Assembly: GCA_963753195.1 (NCBI GenBank)
Contig: CAVWBH010000003.1
Span: 248,001-312,000, forward strand
Direction: 5' to 3'
Source of the DNA: Palsa-504 sp963753195
Lineage (GTDB): Bacteria; Actinomycetota; Actinomycetes; Streptosporangiales; Streptosporangiaceae
Length of the DNA stretch: 64,000 nt
Position 1 is the first letter of the stretch. Every line of letters begins with the position of its first letter. The notes beneath the pieces were generated by a model that worked only from the letters and a program-made list of their open reading frames with translations, searched no databases and was not told the origin of the DNA. The position numbers were made by a program, and so were the translations under genes. Positions 25,956 through 34,265 of this stretch are shown here, in pieces.

Positions 25956-27569
25956 ATGGCGGCAGGAGCACTGGGCGAAGAGAGGCCTACCCTCTTCCTC
26001 CGAAAGGCGACCGGCCTCGTCCGGGGCTGGTCCGTGCGGGACTCGATGATCTACGCCTGCCTGTCCACCAACGTGGTGACGCTCGGCATGGTGGAGTGGA
26101 CGGTGCAGTCGACGTTCCCGAACGGGAACCTGCTGTACTCCATCCTCATCTCGGGGGTCTGGGTCTCGTTCCTGGTCATCGCCTACGCCGGGCTGGTCGT
26201 GACCATCCCGCGGGCGGGCGGCGACTACGTCTGGCAGAGCCGCATCCTGGGCAGCGGGCTCGGTTTCGTGATGGCCGCCACCGGATGGTGGTTCATCTTG
26301 TGGCTGTGGGCGCCGATCTACGGGGCCGTGCTGTCCGAGGAGTTCTTCCAGCCGATATGGGCCACGCTGGGCTACCACGGCACGTTCTTCGTCAGCGAGA
26401 CGGGGAAGTTCGTGGTCACGCTGATCACCATCGCGCTGGCGGGCGTCCTGGTCTCGATCGGGATGGCCGGCTACGCCCGGGTGCAGAAGTGGTGCTTCTA
26501 CGGCGGCCTGGTCGGCGTCCTCGTGCTGGTCATCCTGCTCCTGGCCAACAGCCACGCCGCGTTCATCTCCTCGTTCAACTACCAGACGCACAAGATGTTC
26601 GGCCTCAACAACGCCTACCAGCAGGTGAACGCGTCGGCAGCCGCGGCAGGCTACAAGGCGCCGACGTTCTTCGGCGGGACGTTCGGCCAGAGCATGCTGC
26701 TGGTGCCGTTCATGATGTTCTACCTGCTGTGGCCGAACTGGGGCACCACCTTGTACGGCGAGATCCGCGGGGCCAGCGACTTCCGCCGGGTGTTCAGCGG
26801 CATGTTCATCGGGCTGTGGACCACGGTGGCGCTGTCGGTGGTATTCCTGTCCCTATTCGCCAAGACGTTCGGCTGGTCGTTCTACCTGAATATCAACTCG
26901 GGCCAGAACCTGGTCAGCAAGGCCGTGCTGCCGATCTTCCCGTACCCGGTCATGATGGCCGCCTGGCTGGTGCACAACTCCGCGTTCCAGGTCGTCGTGA
27001 TCCTGCTGATGAGCTTGTGGTTCTTCGGGTGGGTGGGGACGCTGTTCCTGTCCTCGACGCGGGTGATCTTCGCCGCGGCCTTCGACCGGGTGCTGCCGGA
27101 CGCGGCCGCGCAGGTGTCGGAGAAGCGCCGGGTGCCGGTGGCCTCGCTGGTGCTGATGCTGCTGCCCGCGGTGGGGTTCGGCGCGCTGTACGCGTTCAAC
27201 ACGACGTTCGCGTCGTACACCTTGGACGCGACGCTGGTCATTGCGGTGACGTACCTGTTCAGCGCCATCGCGGTGGTGATCCTGCCGCTGCGCAAGCCGG
27301 ACCTGTGGTTCGCCTCGCCGGCCAGCAAGGTCAAGCTGCTGGGCGTGCCGGTCGTGCCGGTCGCGGGCGTGATCACCATCGCGCTGCTGGTGTTCAACCT
27401 GTACGAGTGGCTGTCGAATGACTCGTATTTCGTCAACAACCACGACTCGCTGCTCTACATGGGCGGCATGTACCTGCTGGCCATCGTGATCTACGTGGTC
27501 GCGCGCGTCGTCCGCAGGCGCCAGGGCATCGACCTCGGCCTGATCAACAAGGAGATCCCGGTCGAGTAG
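25956..27569 (+). CDS. APC superfamily amino acid permease
   Basis: The 537-residue protein is a polytopic membrane protein of about 12-14 helices. Helix 1 begins GWSVRDSMIYACLSTNVVTLG, the place of the substrate-binding unwound helix in APC carriers, and AYAGLVVTIPRAGGDYVWQS is the characteristic helix 2-3 segment (PRAGGDY). Short hydrophilic loops at 205-230 and at the C-terminus face the cytoplasm or outside. It should carry an amino acid, amine or similar compound by H+ or Na+ coupling. GGAGGG stands 8 nt before the ATG. It is monocistronic: 223 nt separate it from the metallophosphoesterase and the 24-bp palindrome at 27601 lies just past its stop. Confidence 0.88.
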   Translation: MAAGALGEERPTLFLRKATGLVRGWSVRDSMIYACLSTNVVTLGMVEWTVQSTFPNGNLLYSILISGVWVSFLVIAYAGLVVTIPRAGGDYVWQSRILGSGLGFVMAATGWWFILWLWAPIYGAVLSEEFFQPIWATLGYHGTFFVSETGKFVVTLITIALAGVLVSIGMAGYARVQKWCFYGGLVGVLVLVILLLANSHAAFISSFNYQTHKMFGLNNAYQQVNASAAAAGYKAPTFFGGTFGQSMLLVPFMMFYLLWPNWGTTLYGEIRGASDFRRVFSGMFIGLWTTVALSVVFLSLFAKTFGWSFYLNINSGQNLVSKAVLPIFPYPVMMAAWLVHNSAFQVVVILLMSLWFFGWVGTLFLSSTRVIFAAAFDRVLPDAAAQVSEKRRVPVASLVLMLLPAVGFGALYAFNTTFASYTLDATLVIAVTYLFSAIAVVILPLRKPDLWFASPASKVKLLGVPVVPVAGVITIALLVFNLYEWLSNDSYFVNNHDSLLYMGGMYLLAIVIYVVARVVRRRQGIDLGLINKEIPVE

Positions 27570-27600
27570 CTTCTTGGCTTGTCTCTCTTGGTCGGCTTCG

Positions 27601-27650
27601 TGATCGTGGATCGTTACTGCCCGCCCGCGGGCAGTAACGATCCACGATCA
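27601..27650. repeat. Long perfect palindrome, copy 1 of a dispersed element
   Basis: Two 24-bp arms, beginning TGATCGTGGATCGTTACTGC on the left, are exact complements around a 2-nt CC loop. It lies between the APC permease stop and the SDR gene and could terminate transcription. Nearly the same sequence occurs at 33913-33958, and a shortened derivative at 28528-28564. Confidence 0.9.
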
Positions 27651-27688
27651 TGTCTGGGGGGGTGCGGGTGCCGGTGAGGGGGGCTGGG

Positions 27689-28534
27689 GTGAGGGTGGAG
27701 GCGGGGCGGGTGGCGGTGGTGACGGGGGCTAATACGGGGATCGGGCGGGCTACGGCGCTGGGGCTGGCCGGGCGGGGGTGGCGGGTGTTTGTGGGGGCGC
27801 GGTCCCGGGAGAAGGGCGAGGCGGCGGTGGCGGGGATCAGGGCGGCGACCGGGTCGTCGTTCGTGTGGTTCCTGCCGCTGGATCTGGCCGATCTTTCTTC
27901 GGTGCGGGCCGGGGCGGATTCTTTTTTGGCGCGGGGCGAGCCGCTGCACGTGCTGGTGAACAACGCCGGGGTGGCAGGGCGGCGGGGGCTGACGCGGCAG
28001 GGGTTCGAGCTGACGTTCGGGGTCAATCATCTCGGGCACTTCGCGCTGACCGCGGCCCTGGCGGACCGGCTGGCCTCGTCCGCGCCGGCCCGGGTGGTGA
28101 CGGTGGCCAGCGACGCGCACTACTCGGCCCCGGGCATCGACTTCGGCGCGCTGCGGCGGCCCGCGCGGGGCATCACCGGGCTGCGCGAGTACGCGGTGTC
28201 CAAGCTGTGCAACGTGCTGTTCGCCCAGGAACTGGCGCGCCGGACGGCGGGGACCGGAGTGCGCTCGTACGTGCTGCACCCCGGCGTGGTGGCCTCGGAT
28301 ATGTGGCGGCGGGTGCCGTGGCCGGTGCGGCCGCTGATCACCCGGCGGATGCTCACCGTCGCCGACGGCGCGGCGACGTCGCTGTACTGCGCTACCTCCT
28401 GCGAAGTGGCCGGTGACAGCGGGCTGTTCTACGACTCGCGGGGCCCGCGGGAACCCAGCCCGGCCGCTACGCCGGAGCTCGGCCGCGAGCTGTGGCGGCG
28501 CAGCGATGAGTGGACGGCTGTTTACCTGGCATGA
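27689..28534 (+). CDS. Short-chain dehydrogenase/reductase (retinol-dehydrogenase-like)
   Basis: The product is a classical SDR of about 281 residues. It has the NAD(P)-binding TGANTGIGRATALGL, NNAGVAG, the catalytic Ser in TVASDAHYS and YAVSKLCNVLF with the catalytic Tyr and Lys. The Arg after the second strand (GARSREKGE) favours NADP(H). The pattern resembles WW-domain oxidoreductase/retinol dehydrogenase-like SDRs; the substrate is unknown. An ATG at 27650 is in frame, but it is formed by the last base of the palindromic repeat. The GTG at 27689, with GAGGGGGG 5 nt upstream, is a better start. Palindromic elements flank the gene on both sides. Confidence 0.85.
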   Translation: MRVEAGRVAVVTGANTGIGRATALGLAGRGWRVFVGARSREKGEAAVAGIRAATGSSFVWFLPLDLADLSSVRAGADSFLARGEPLHVLVNNAGVAGRRGLTRQGFELTFGVNHLGHFALTAALADRLASSAPARVVTVASDAHYSAPGIDFGALRRPARGITGLREYAVSKLCNVLFAQELARRTAGTGVRSYVLHPGVVASDMWRRVPWPVRPLITRRMLTVADGAATSLYCATSCEVAGDSGLFYDSRGPREPSPAATPELGRELWRRSDEWTAVYLA

Positions 28535-28564
28535 TCGTGGTGTGCAGCGGGCAGTAATCATGCC
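28528..28564. repeat. Degenerate copy 3 of the palindromic element
   Basis: GGCATGAT (28528-28535) and ATCATGCC (28557-28564) are inverted repeats around TGATCGTGG- and GCGGGCAGTAA-derived sequence. Both inner words are shared with the full palindromes at 27601 and 33913, so it looks like a copy with an internal deletion. It spans the stop of the SDR gene and precedes ligD. Confidence 0.55.
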
Positions 28565-28595
28565 TGGGTGGTTGTCACTGTGGAGAAACGGGGCG

Positions 28596-29765
28596 ATGGA
28601 CCTTCCTGTCAACCCGCCGGTGGCGCCGATGCTGGCCAAGCCGGTGGAGGCGATCCCGGACGGGGACTACGTATTCGAGCCGAAGTGGGACGGCTTCCGT
28701 TCGATCGTGTTCCGGGACGGTGACGAGGTGGAGATCGGCAGCCGTAACGAGCGGCCGATGACCCGCTACTTCCCCGAGGTCGTCGCCGGGATCCTGGCCG
28801 AGTTGCCGGAACGCTGCGTGATCGACGGGGAGATCGTGGTCCCCGACGCCTCCGGCCAGCGGCTGGACTTCGAGGCGCTGCAGCTGCGTATCCACCCGGC
28901 GGCCAGCCGGGTCGGGCTGCTGGCCGAGCAGACGCCGGCCCACTTCATCGCGTTCGACCTGCTCGCGCTGGGCTCCGAGGATTACATGGAGCGGCCCTTT
29001 GCCGAGCGCCGTTCGGCGCTGGAGAAGGCCCTGGCCGGGGCGGGCTCGCGCGTCCACCTGACCCTGGCCACCACGGACCGCTCGGTGGCGGCGGGCTGGT
29101 TCCGCCAGTTCGAGGGGGCCGGGCTGGACGGGCTGATCGCCAAGCCTTCGGCGGGCCTGTACGAGCCGGACAAGCGGGTGATGAAGAAGATCAAGCACGA
29201 GCGCACCGCGGACTGCGTGGTGGCGGGTTACCGGGTGCACAAGAGCGGCCCGGACCGCATCGGCTCGCTGCTGCTCGGGCTGTATGCCGACGACGGCCGC
29301 CTGGCCAGCGTGGGCGTGGTCGGCGCGCTGCCGATGGAGCAGCGTATCTCGCTGTTCGCGGAGCTGCAGCCGCTGGTGACGGGTTTTGACGGGCATCCGT
29401 GGGACTGGGGAGCGCATGCCGCCGGCCAGCGAACGCCGCGGGCGGCCATGGCCAGCCGGTGGAACGCGGACAAGGACCTGTCGTTCGTCCCGCTGCGCCC
29501 GGAGCGCGTGCTCGAGGTCCGCTACGACCACATGGAAGGCCCGCGGTTCCGGCACACCGCCCAGTTCGTCCGGTGGCGCCCGGACCGCGAGCCGCGCTCG
29601 TGTACCTACGCCCAGCTGGAGGAGCCGGTCGGCTTCGACCTGGCCGAGATCCTGCACGGCCGGTCCGCGGGCCCTTCGGGGGGCTCCTCTTCAGGGGGCC
29701 CTTCTTCGGGGGGCTCTCCTTCGGGGGGCTCTCCGGGGGGCTCTTCGGGGGCGGGCCGTGGCTGA
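28596..29765 (+). CDS. ligD: ATP-dependent DNA ligase, LigD ligase domain
   Basis: This protein of about 389 residues is the stand-alone ligase part of the bacterial end-joining system. The adenylated lysine is Lys30 in EPKWDGFRS (KxDG motif), followed by VIDGEIVVPD, FIAFDLLALG, GLDGLIAKP and KRVMKKIKHERT, the order of nucleotidyltransferase motifs III to V. The C-terminal OB-fold half contains SLLLGLYADDG and LSFVPLRPERVLEVRYDHM. Its last 35 residues are a Ser/Gly/Pro tail produced by 15-bp repeats. ATG 28596 is preferred over the longer frame, which would overlap the SDR gene. The polymerase gene overlaps it by 8 nt, so both are made in equal amounts. No ku gene is in the window. Confidence 0.93.
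   Translation: MDLPVNPPVAPMLAKPVEAIPDGDYVFEPKWDGFRSIVFRDGDEVEIGSRNERPMTRYFPEVVAGILAELPERCVIDGEIVVPDASGQRLDFEALQLRIHPAASRVGLLAEQTPAHFIAFDLLALGSEDYMERPFAERRSALEKALAGAGSRVHLTLATTDRSVAAGWFRQFEGAGLDGLIAKPSAGLYEPDKRVMKKIKHERTADCVVAGYRVHKSGPDRIGSLLLGLYADDGRLASVGVVGALPMEQRISLFAELQPLVTGFDGHPWDWGAHAAGQRTPRAAMASRWNADKDLSFVPLRPERVLEVRYDHMEGPRFRHTAQFVRWRPDREPRSCTYAQLEEPVGFDLAEILHGRSAGPSGGSSSGGPSSGGSPSGGSPGGSSGAGRG
29673..29744. repeat. 15-bp tandem repeat in the ligase tail
   Basis: Units CCTTCGGGGGGCTCC, TCTTCAGGGGGCCCT, TCTTCGGGGGGCTCT, CCTTCGGGGGGCTCT and a 12-nt remnant follow each other, encoding a (P/S)SGG(S/P) tail. Copy-number change would not alter the downstream frame or the overlap with the polymerase gene. 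Confidence 0.85.
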
Positions 29766-31185
29766 GCCCAAGAAGGTGCTGGAGCTGGCCGGGCACGAGG
29801 TCGCGATCAGCAACCCGAGCAAGGTGTTCTTCCCGCGGGCCGGAGTCAGCAAGCTGGACATGGTGCGCTACTACCTCTCGGTGGCGGAAGGGGCCCTCGG
29901 CGGGGCGGGCGGCCGGCCGATGGCGCTCAAGCGGTTCGTGAACGGGGCGGAGGGCGAGGCGTTCTTCCAGAAGCGGGCTCCGGAGAAGCGGCCGGACTTT
30001 ATCGGCACCGTGGAGCTGCGCTTCCCCTCCGGCCGTACCGCGGACGAGGTGGTGATCACCGACGAGGCCGGGCTGGCCTGGGTGATCAACCTCGGCTGCA
30101 TCGACCTGAACCCGCACCCGGTGCGCGCCGCGGACCTGGATCACCCGGACGAGCTGCGGGTCGACCTGGACCCGGTGCCCGGCGTGGAATGGCCGCAGAT
30201 CAGGGACGTGGCCATGGTCGCGGCCGGCGTGCTGGCCGACTTCGGGCTGACCGGCTGGCCGAAGACCTCGGGCTCGCGCGGCATGCACATCTACGCGCGG
30301 ATCGAGCCGCGCTGGCCGTTCGGCGAAGTTCGGCGCGCGGCGGTCGCGGTGGCCCGGGAGATCGAGCGGCGGGCGCCGGAGCTGGCCACGTCCAAGTGGT
30401 GGAAGGAGGAACGCCACGGCGTGTTCGTCGACTACAACCAGAACGCCAAGGACCGCACGATCGCCTCGGCGTACTCCATCCGCCCGGTCCCGGACGCCCG
30501 GGTCTCGGCCCCGCTGACCTGGGACGAGGTGCCCACGTGTGATCCGGCCTCGTACACCATCTTCACCATAGGAGACCGGTACGCGGCCATCGGCGATCCG
30601 TGGGCCGGCATGGACGAGGCGGCCGGGTCGCTGGAGGCACTGATCGAGCAGGCGGACCGGGACGAGGCGGCGGGCCTGCCTGACGCGCCATGGCCGCCGC
30701 ACTATGAGAAGCAGTCCGGCGAGGCGCCCCGGGTCCAGCCGTCCAAGCGCCGTTCCGGCGCGGCGGGCGGTACTGCTGCAGCGGGCGGTGCTTCAGCGGC
30801 GGGCGGTGCTTCAGCGGGCGGTGCTTCAGCGGGCGGTGCTTCTGCTGCGGGCGGGCCTGGCGCTGTGCGGGGTGCTGCCGCTCCCCCGGCGCCGGGGAAG
30901 GCCGCCGGGCCCACGGGCCGGCGACGCAGCACCATGCCGCTGATTGAGATCGCCCGGGCGGAAACCGAAGACGAGGCCATGGCCGGGCTGGAGCGCTGGA
31001 AGGAACGCCACCCCGACGTGTGGCCGCGGCTGGAACCGCGCGACGTGCTGGTCGACAAGATGCGCGGGCGCAGCTCGGTCTGGTACCGGATTCGGCTCAA
31101 TCTCCAGCACGTGCCCGAGGAACAGCGGCCGGCGCAGGAACCGCTGGAAGTGGACTACGACCCCTGGGCGGGCTTCCGGACCTAA
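29758..31185 (+). CDS. ligD: LigD polymerase (primase-like) with extra C-terminal domain
   Basis: The protein of about 475 residues starts at GTG 29758, overlapping the ligase stop. Residues 1-300 are an archaeo-eukaryotic primase-type polymerase: ISNPSKVFFPRAGVSK, the catalytic RVDLDP with Asp136 and Asp138, TSGSRGMHIY with the conserved His, and DYNQNAKDRTIASAYSIR with the third Asp. It fills or extends DNA ends with preference for ribonucleotides in related enzymes. After a Gly/Ala/Ser linker (about 335-370) comes a distinct 85-residue C-terminal domain (PLIEIARAETEDEAMAGLER; RSSVWYRIRLNLQHVPEEQ) that is not part of the catalytic core. No 3'-phosphoesterase domain is attached. Confidence 0.92.
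   Translation: MAEPKKVLELAGHEVAISNPSKVFFPRAGVSKLDMVRYYLSVAEGALGGAGGRPMALKRFVNGAEGEAFFQKRAPEKRPDFIGTVELRFPSGRTADEVVITDEAGLAWVINLGCIDLNPHPVRAADLDHPDELRVDLDPVPGVEWPQIRDVAMVAAGVLADFGLTGWPKTSGSRGMHIYARIEPRWPFGEVRRAAVAVAREIERRAPELATSKWWKEERHGVFVDYNQNAKDRTIASAYSIRPVPDARVSAPLTWDEVPTCDPASYTIFTIGDRYAAIGDPWAGMDEAAGSLEALIEQADRDEAAGLPDAPWPPHYEKQSGEAPRVQPSKRRSGAAGGTAAAGGASAAGGASAGGASAGGASAAGGPGAVRGAAAPPAPGKAAGPTGRRRSTMPLIEIARAETEDEAMAGLERWKERHPDVWPRLEPRDVLVDKMRGRSSVWYRIRLNLQHVPEEQRPAQEPLEVDYDPWAGFRT
30761..30858. repeat. 15/18-bp tandem repeat in the polymerase linker
   Basis: Units of GCTTCAGCGGGCGGT (15 bp) and GCTTCAGCGGCGGGCGGT (18 bp) alternate, giving a GASAG/GASAAG linker between the polymerase core and the C-terminal domain. 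All unit lengths are multiples of three. Confidence 0.85.
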
Positions 31186-31254
31186 GAGGAATTGCCGGGG
31201 TTGCTGATGCGGCTGCAGCGCGGCCAGTGGGCGTTCTCAGCGTGATCGCTGGTG

Positions 31255-31959
31255 TCAGGACATGGCGCTGGAGAACGGCCGGCGGGCGATGAACACATAT
31301 TCGCGGCCGTCGTCGGTGAACGGCTCGCGGGCGAAGCCGCCGTAGAGAGCCTCCAGTTCGAGGCCGGCCACGTCGATAAGCCCGAGCCACTCATTCTTGG
31401 TCGCCCACCACAGGGAGCTCTTCGCGCCCGTATCGAGGATGATGTCGATCCGGTTGTCGCCCACTGCGTAGCGGTTCGTGTGTGGCACGGGCTCTTGCTG
31501 GTGCGCGCCGTCTAGGCGGGCGGCGAGCTGGTGGTCGAACGCGAAGGCGTTCCAGGCGAACCGCCCGCCCGGCTGGAGCGAGGCGGCGACGCGGTCGAAG
31601 GTGCGCCGGCGGTCGGCCCAGGACGGCAGGTGCAGCAGCGCGCGGAACGGGCAGTAGATCAAGGCCGCCGGCTCATCTAGCGCGAGGTCACGCATATCGC
31701 CCTCATGCAGGTCAAGCTCCGCGCCCGCCGCGGCCGCCCGCGCCCGGGCCTGGGCGAGCATCGCCGGCGACGTGTCGATACCGGTCACCGGCCGGCCGAC
31801 GGCCTGCGCGACCGGGATCGCCACGCGCCCGTTCCCGACCGCGAGCTCGACTAGCGGGCCGTCCGCCGCACGCGCGAGGTCCACGTAGAACGCGATATCG
31901 CCCGTCATACCAGCCGACCATTCCGCGTACCGGTCTGCGAATGCCTCATCCCAGCTCAC
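31255..31959 (-). CDS. SAM-dependent methyltransferase, class I
   Basis: The protein of about 234 residues has the class I Rossmann methyltransferase motifs: VELAVGNGRVAIPVAQ (motif I), VTGIDTSPAMLAQARAR (motif II), LHEGDMRDL and ALIYCPFRALLHL (post-motifs), and LQPGGRFAWNAFAFD. It should transfer a methyl group from S-adenosylmethionine to a small molecule. The start is taken as GTG 31959 (MSWDEAFADRYAEWS) with GGGAG about 9 nt upstream; in-frame codons further upstream would only add low-complexity Arg/Ala residues. It converges with the ligD genes, 69 nt from their end, and diverges from the phosphoesterase gene. Confidence 0.85.
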   Translation of the reverse strand: MSWDEAFADRYAEWSAGMTGDIAFYVDLARAADGPLVELAVGNGRVAIPVAQAVGRPVTGIDTSPAMLAQARARAAAAGAELDLHEGDMRDLALDEPAALIYCPFRALLHLPSWADRRRTFDRVAASLQPGGRFAWNAFAFDHQLAARLDGAHQQEPVPHTNRYAVGDNRIDIILDTGAKSSLWWATKNEWLGLIDVAGLELEALYGGFAREPFTDDGREYVFIARRPFSSAMS

Positions 31960-32245
31960 CGGTCCATGCTCCCGGCCACTGGACCGCATGTCCAACTGGC
32001 GACGTCGGCCCGCAGCAGCCTGCGCGGGCCTGCGTTCGGCGGTCAGGGGCGGGCTGGCCGGGCTGCGCGCGGGCCGGCTCATGGACGGCCGGAGATCTCG
32101 GGCTTGCCCGAGCGCCGGTCAGGCCCATCACCCGCTCGGGGTGAGGTAGCGGCAGCCGCTCATGGGCTTGGATGACACTGGCGGTTTGCCGGTGCCCGGC
32201 GGGGACAGGCACGCCCCGAACGTCCTCAGAGGAGTGGAGGCTGGC

Positions 32246-33622
32246 ATGCCCGGCTCAGCTACCCGCGCCAGTGCACTCGATCATGTGGTGGTGGTGCTGT
32301 TTGAGAACCGGTCCCTGGACAACGTCCTGGGCCGCCTGTACGGGCCGGGGGACGGTAAGGCCTTCGAGGGCGTCATCGGGAAGGAGCTGAGCAACCCGAT
32401 CCCCGGATGGGCGGAGCACGGCGCTGGCCGCAAGGTGGTGCCCTACGGCGTCAGTGCCGACTTGGATTCCCCTAATCCGGACTCGGGTGAGGAGTGGTAT
32501 CACACCAACACGCAGCTGTTCGGCGCGATCGATGACCATAACCGGTTCAAGATCGGCGAGGGCGTGACAGCACCGTGGAACGCGCCGCCGCCGGGTGCGG
32601 TTCCGGCCATGGACGGGTTCGTCGCCGACTACATCAGCACGTTCACCGGCGAAGTCGGGCGGCAGCCGGCCTATGAGGAGTACGCCCAGATCATGACCGG
32701 GTACACCCCGGCGCAGCTGCCGGTGCTGAGCGGCATCGCGCGCGAGTTCGGGGTGTTTGACCACTGGTTTTCCGAGGTGCCGTCGCAGACGTTCATGAAC
32801 CGGTCGTTCTGGACTGCGGCGACGTCGTCGGGGCTGGTGGTGAACAGCCCGGTGAGAAAGTGGTTCACCGACAACGACGCGGAGACGATCTTCGAGCGGC
32901 TTGAGCAGCACGGCAGGACCTGGAAGGTCTATGTGATGGAGCCGATGTGCCTGTCGTTCACCGGTGTCATCCACTATCCCCGGCTGAAGGACCGGCTGGC
33001 GACGCATTTCGTGCGGTTTTCGGAGTTCGAGAAGGACGCCGCGGCCGGGACCCTGCCCGATTTCTCGCTGATCGAGCCCGACATGATCGCGGGTCACGGC
33101 GACTACCACCCGGCGTTCGGCCGGTCATTTTTCGGCGGCAACGTCGATATCGGCCTGGACCCGTCGTCGGCGATGCTGGGCGGTGAGGCGTTCCTGGAGC
33201 GGGTCTTCAACGCCTACCGGTCCGCCACCGCAGAGCCGGGCGCTAACGTCTGGAACACCGCGTTGCTGATCGGCTGGGACGAGCCGGGCGGAACCTACGA
33301 TCACGTGCCCCCCGGACCGGTCCCGCCGCCCGATCCGGCCGCACCGGCGGGTGAGTTCGGCTTCACGTTCGACCGTTCGGGCTACCGGGTCCCCGCCATC
33401 ATCGTGTCGCCATGGGTCGAGCCGGGCTCGGTGTACAACGAGGAGTACCGGCACACCTCGCTGATCGCGACGCTGCGCAAGGCCTGGGATCTCGGCGCGC
33501 CGTTCACCCAGCGCGATGCCTCGGCGCGCACCTTCGACCACGTGTTCACCCGCGGCACACCGCGCGACCCGCAGACCTGGGCCACCGTCGCGGCCCAGCC
33601 CCTGCCTGGCCTGGGCGATTGA
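32246..33622 (+). CDS. Phosphoesterase family protein (phospholipase C/acid phosphatase type), C-terminus frameshifted
   Basis: The 458-residue reading has the family start HVVVVLFENRSLDNVLGRLY (usual ENRSFD motif), the active-site NRSFWTAATSSG, SLIEPDMIAGHGDYHP, and IGWDEPGGTYDHVPPG with metal-ligand residues. Enzymes of this group (PF04185 type) split phosphate mono- or diesters; no signal peptide is present, so it appears cytoplasmic. I chose ATG 32246, with GGAG 8 nt upstream. At the end the frame stops early in QPLPGLGD, while one base removed from GGG 33613-33615 would continue PGLAIDYQTMGQALGYLGK up to 33836. The C-terminal 70 residues are therefore out of frame. Confidence 0.8.
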   Translation: MPGSATRASALDHVVVVLFENRSLDNVLGRLYGPGDGKAFEGVIGKELSNPIPGWAEHGAGRKVVPYGVSADLDSPNPDSGEEWYHTNTQLFGAIDDHNRFKIGEGVTAPWNAPPPGAVPAMDGFVADYISTFTGEVGRQPAYEEYAQIMTGYTPAQLPVLSGIAREFGVFDHWFSEVPSQTFMNRSFWTAATSSGLVVNSPVRKWFTDNDAETIFERLEQHGRTWKVYVMEPMCLSFTGVIHYPRLKDRLATHFVRFSEFEKDAAAGTLPDFSLIEPDMIAGHGDYHPAFGRSFFGGNVDIGLDPSSAMLGGEAFLERVFNAYRSATAEPGANVWNTALLIGWDEPGGTYDHVPPGPVPPPDPAAPAGEFGFTFDRSGYRVPAIIVSPWVEPGSVYNEEYRHTSLIATLRKAWDLGAPFTQRDASARTFDHVFTRGTPRDPQTWATVAAQPLPGLGD

Positions 33623-33836
33623 CTACCAGACCATGGGCCAGGCCCTCGGCTACCTGGGCAAGGACGTCGCACCCGGCATCATCGAGCACGCCAGGCAGAT
33701 GGGGGTCAAACTCCCGCCGCAGCTAGACGACCCCTCCGCCGAACTCACGCCCCAGCTCATCGTCGAAGTCATCAGGGACGTCGCCTTCCACTACTTCCCC
33801 CAGCTGGCGCCGCCTAGCGCCGGCGATAGCCACTGA
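33617..33836 (+). pseudogene. Out-of-frame C-terminal part of the phosphoesterase
   Basis: The +1 frame reads AIDYQTMGQALGYLGKDVA, then HARQMGVKLPPQLDDPSAEL and ends in LIVEVIRDVAFHYFPQLAPP. This is protein-like, has the codon bias of the region, and matches the kind of helical tail found in the same phosphoesterase family. It has no start of its own, so it is most simply the disconnected end of the upstream gene. Confidence 0.7.
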
Positions 33837-34265
33837 GCCAACATCGTGCGCTGCTCCCGGTGCCACCCCATACAGCCCCCGCCCTAACCAGGCGCGAGCC
33901 CGGTCCGGCGCGATCGTGGATCGTTACTGCCCGCCTGCGGGCAGTAACGATCCACGATAATGAGGAACCCGTCGCGGCACCCCGCCGTCCGGGCTGGTGG
34001 CACACGGACCGATAGAAGCGGACCGTGCCAACCCTGCCACCATTCGGCCTGGGCGCCGGTTGACAATCGAAGCCACGGTGAGCTTGCGATCGCCTACGTA
34101 GCCCGCCTGCTATGTCACAGCCTTCACAGAAAAATCGCCAGCGCACGCCACGCCACAGCACGGCAGGCCGGCGTCAGTGGAGATGACTACGCCGTCCAGC
34201 ACTGCAATCCGGCTGCAACGCCGTGTGTGACGCTGCGAAGCACCACGCACGAAAGACGAACGGCC
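33837..34265. other. Intergenic region carrying palindrome copy 2 and a composition change
   Basis: No gene is supported here. The palindrome sits at 33913-33958. To its right the GC content falls and codon-like structure is lost; this lower-GC stretch continues into the FAD monooxygenase gene. The promoter of that gene must be in 34060-34260. Confidence 0.5.
33913..33958. repeat. Long palindrome, copy 2 of the dispersed element
   Basis: Arms of 22 bp, beginning ATCGTGGATCGTTACTGCCC, are perfectly complementary around a CT loop. The sequence is the same as copy 1 at 27601-27650 apart from the loop and the outermost bases. It lies between the phosphoesterase remnant and the FAD monooxygenase gene. 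Confidence 0.9.

Noticed and set aside
28413..28595. Longer LigD ligase starting inside the SDR gene
   Set aside because: The additional residues overlap the SDR coding sequence out of frame and contain no ligase-like sequence; ATG 28596 starts directly before the conserved MLAKP segment.
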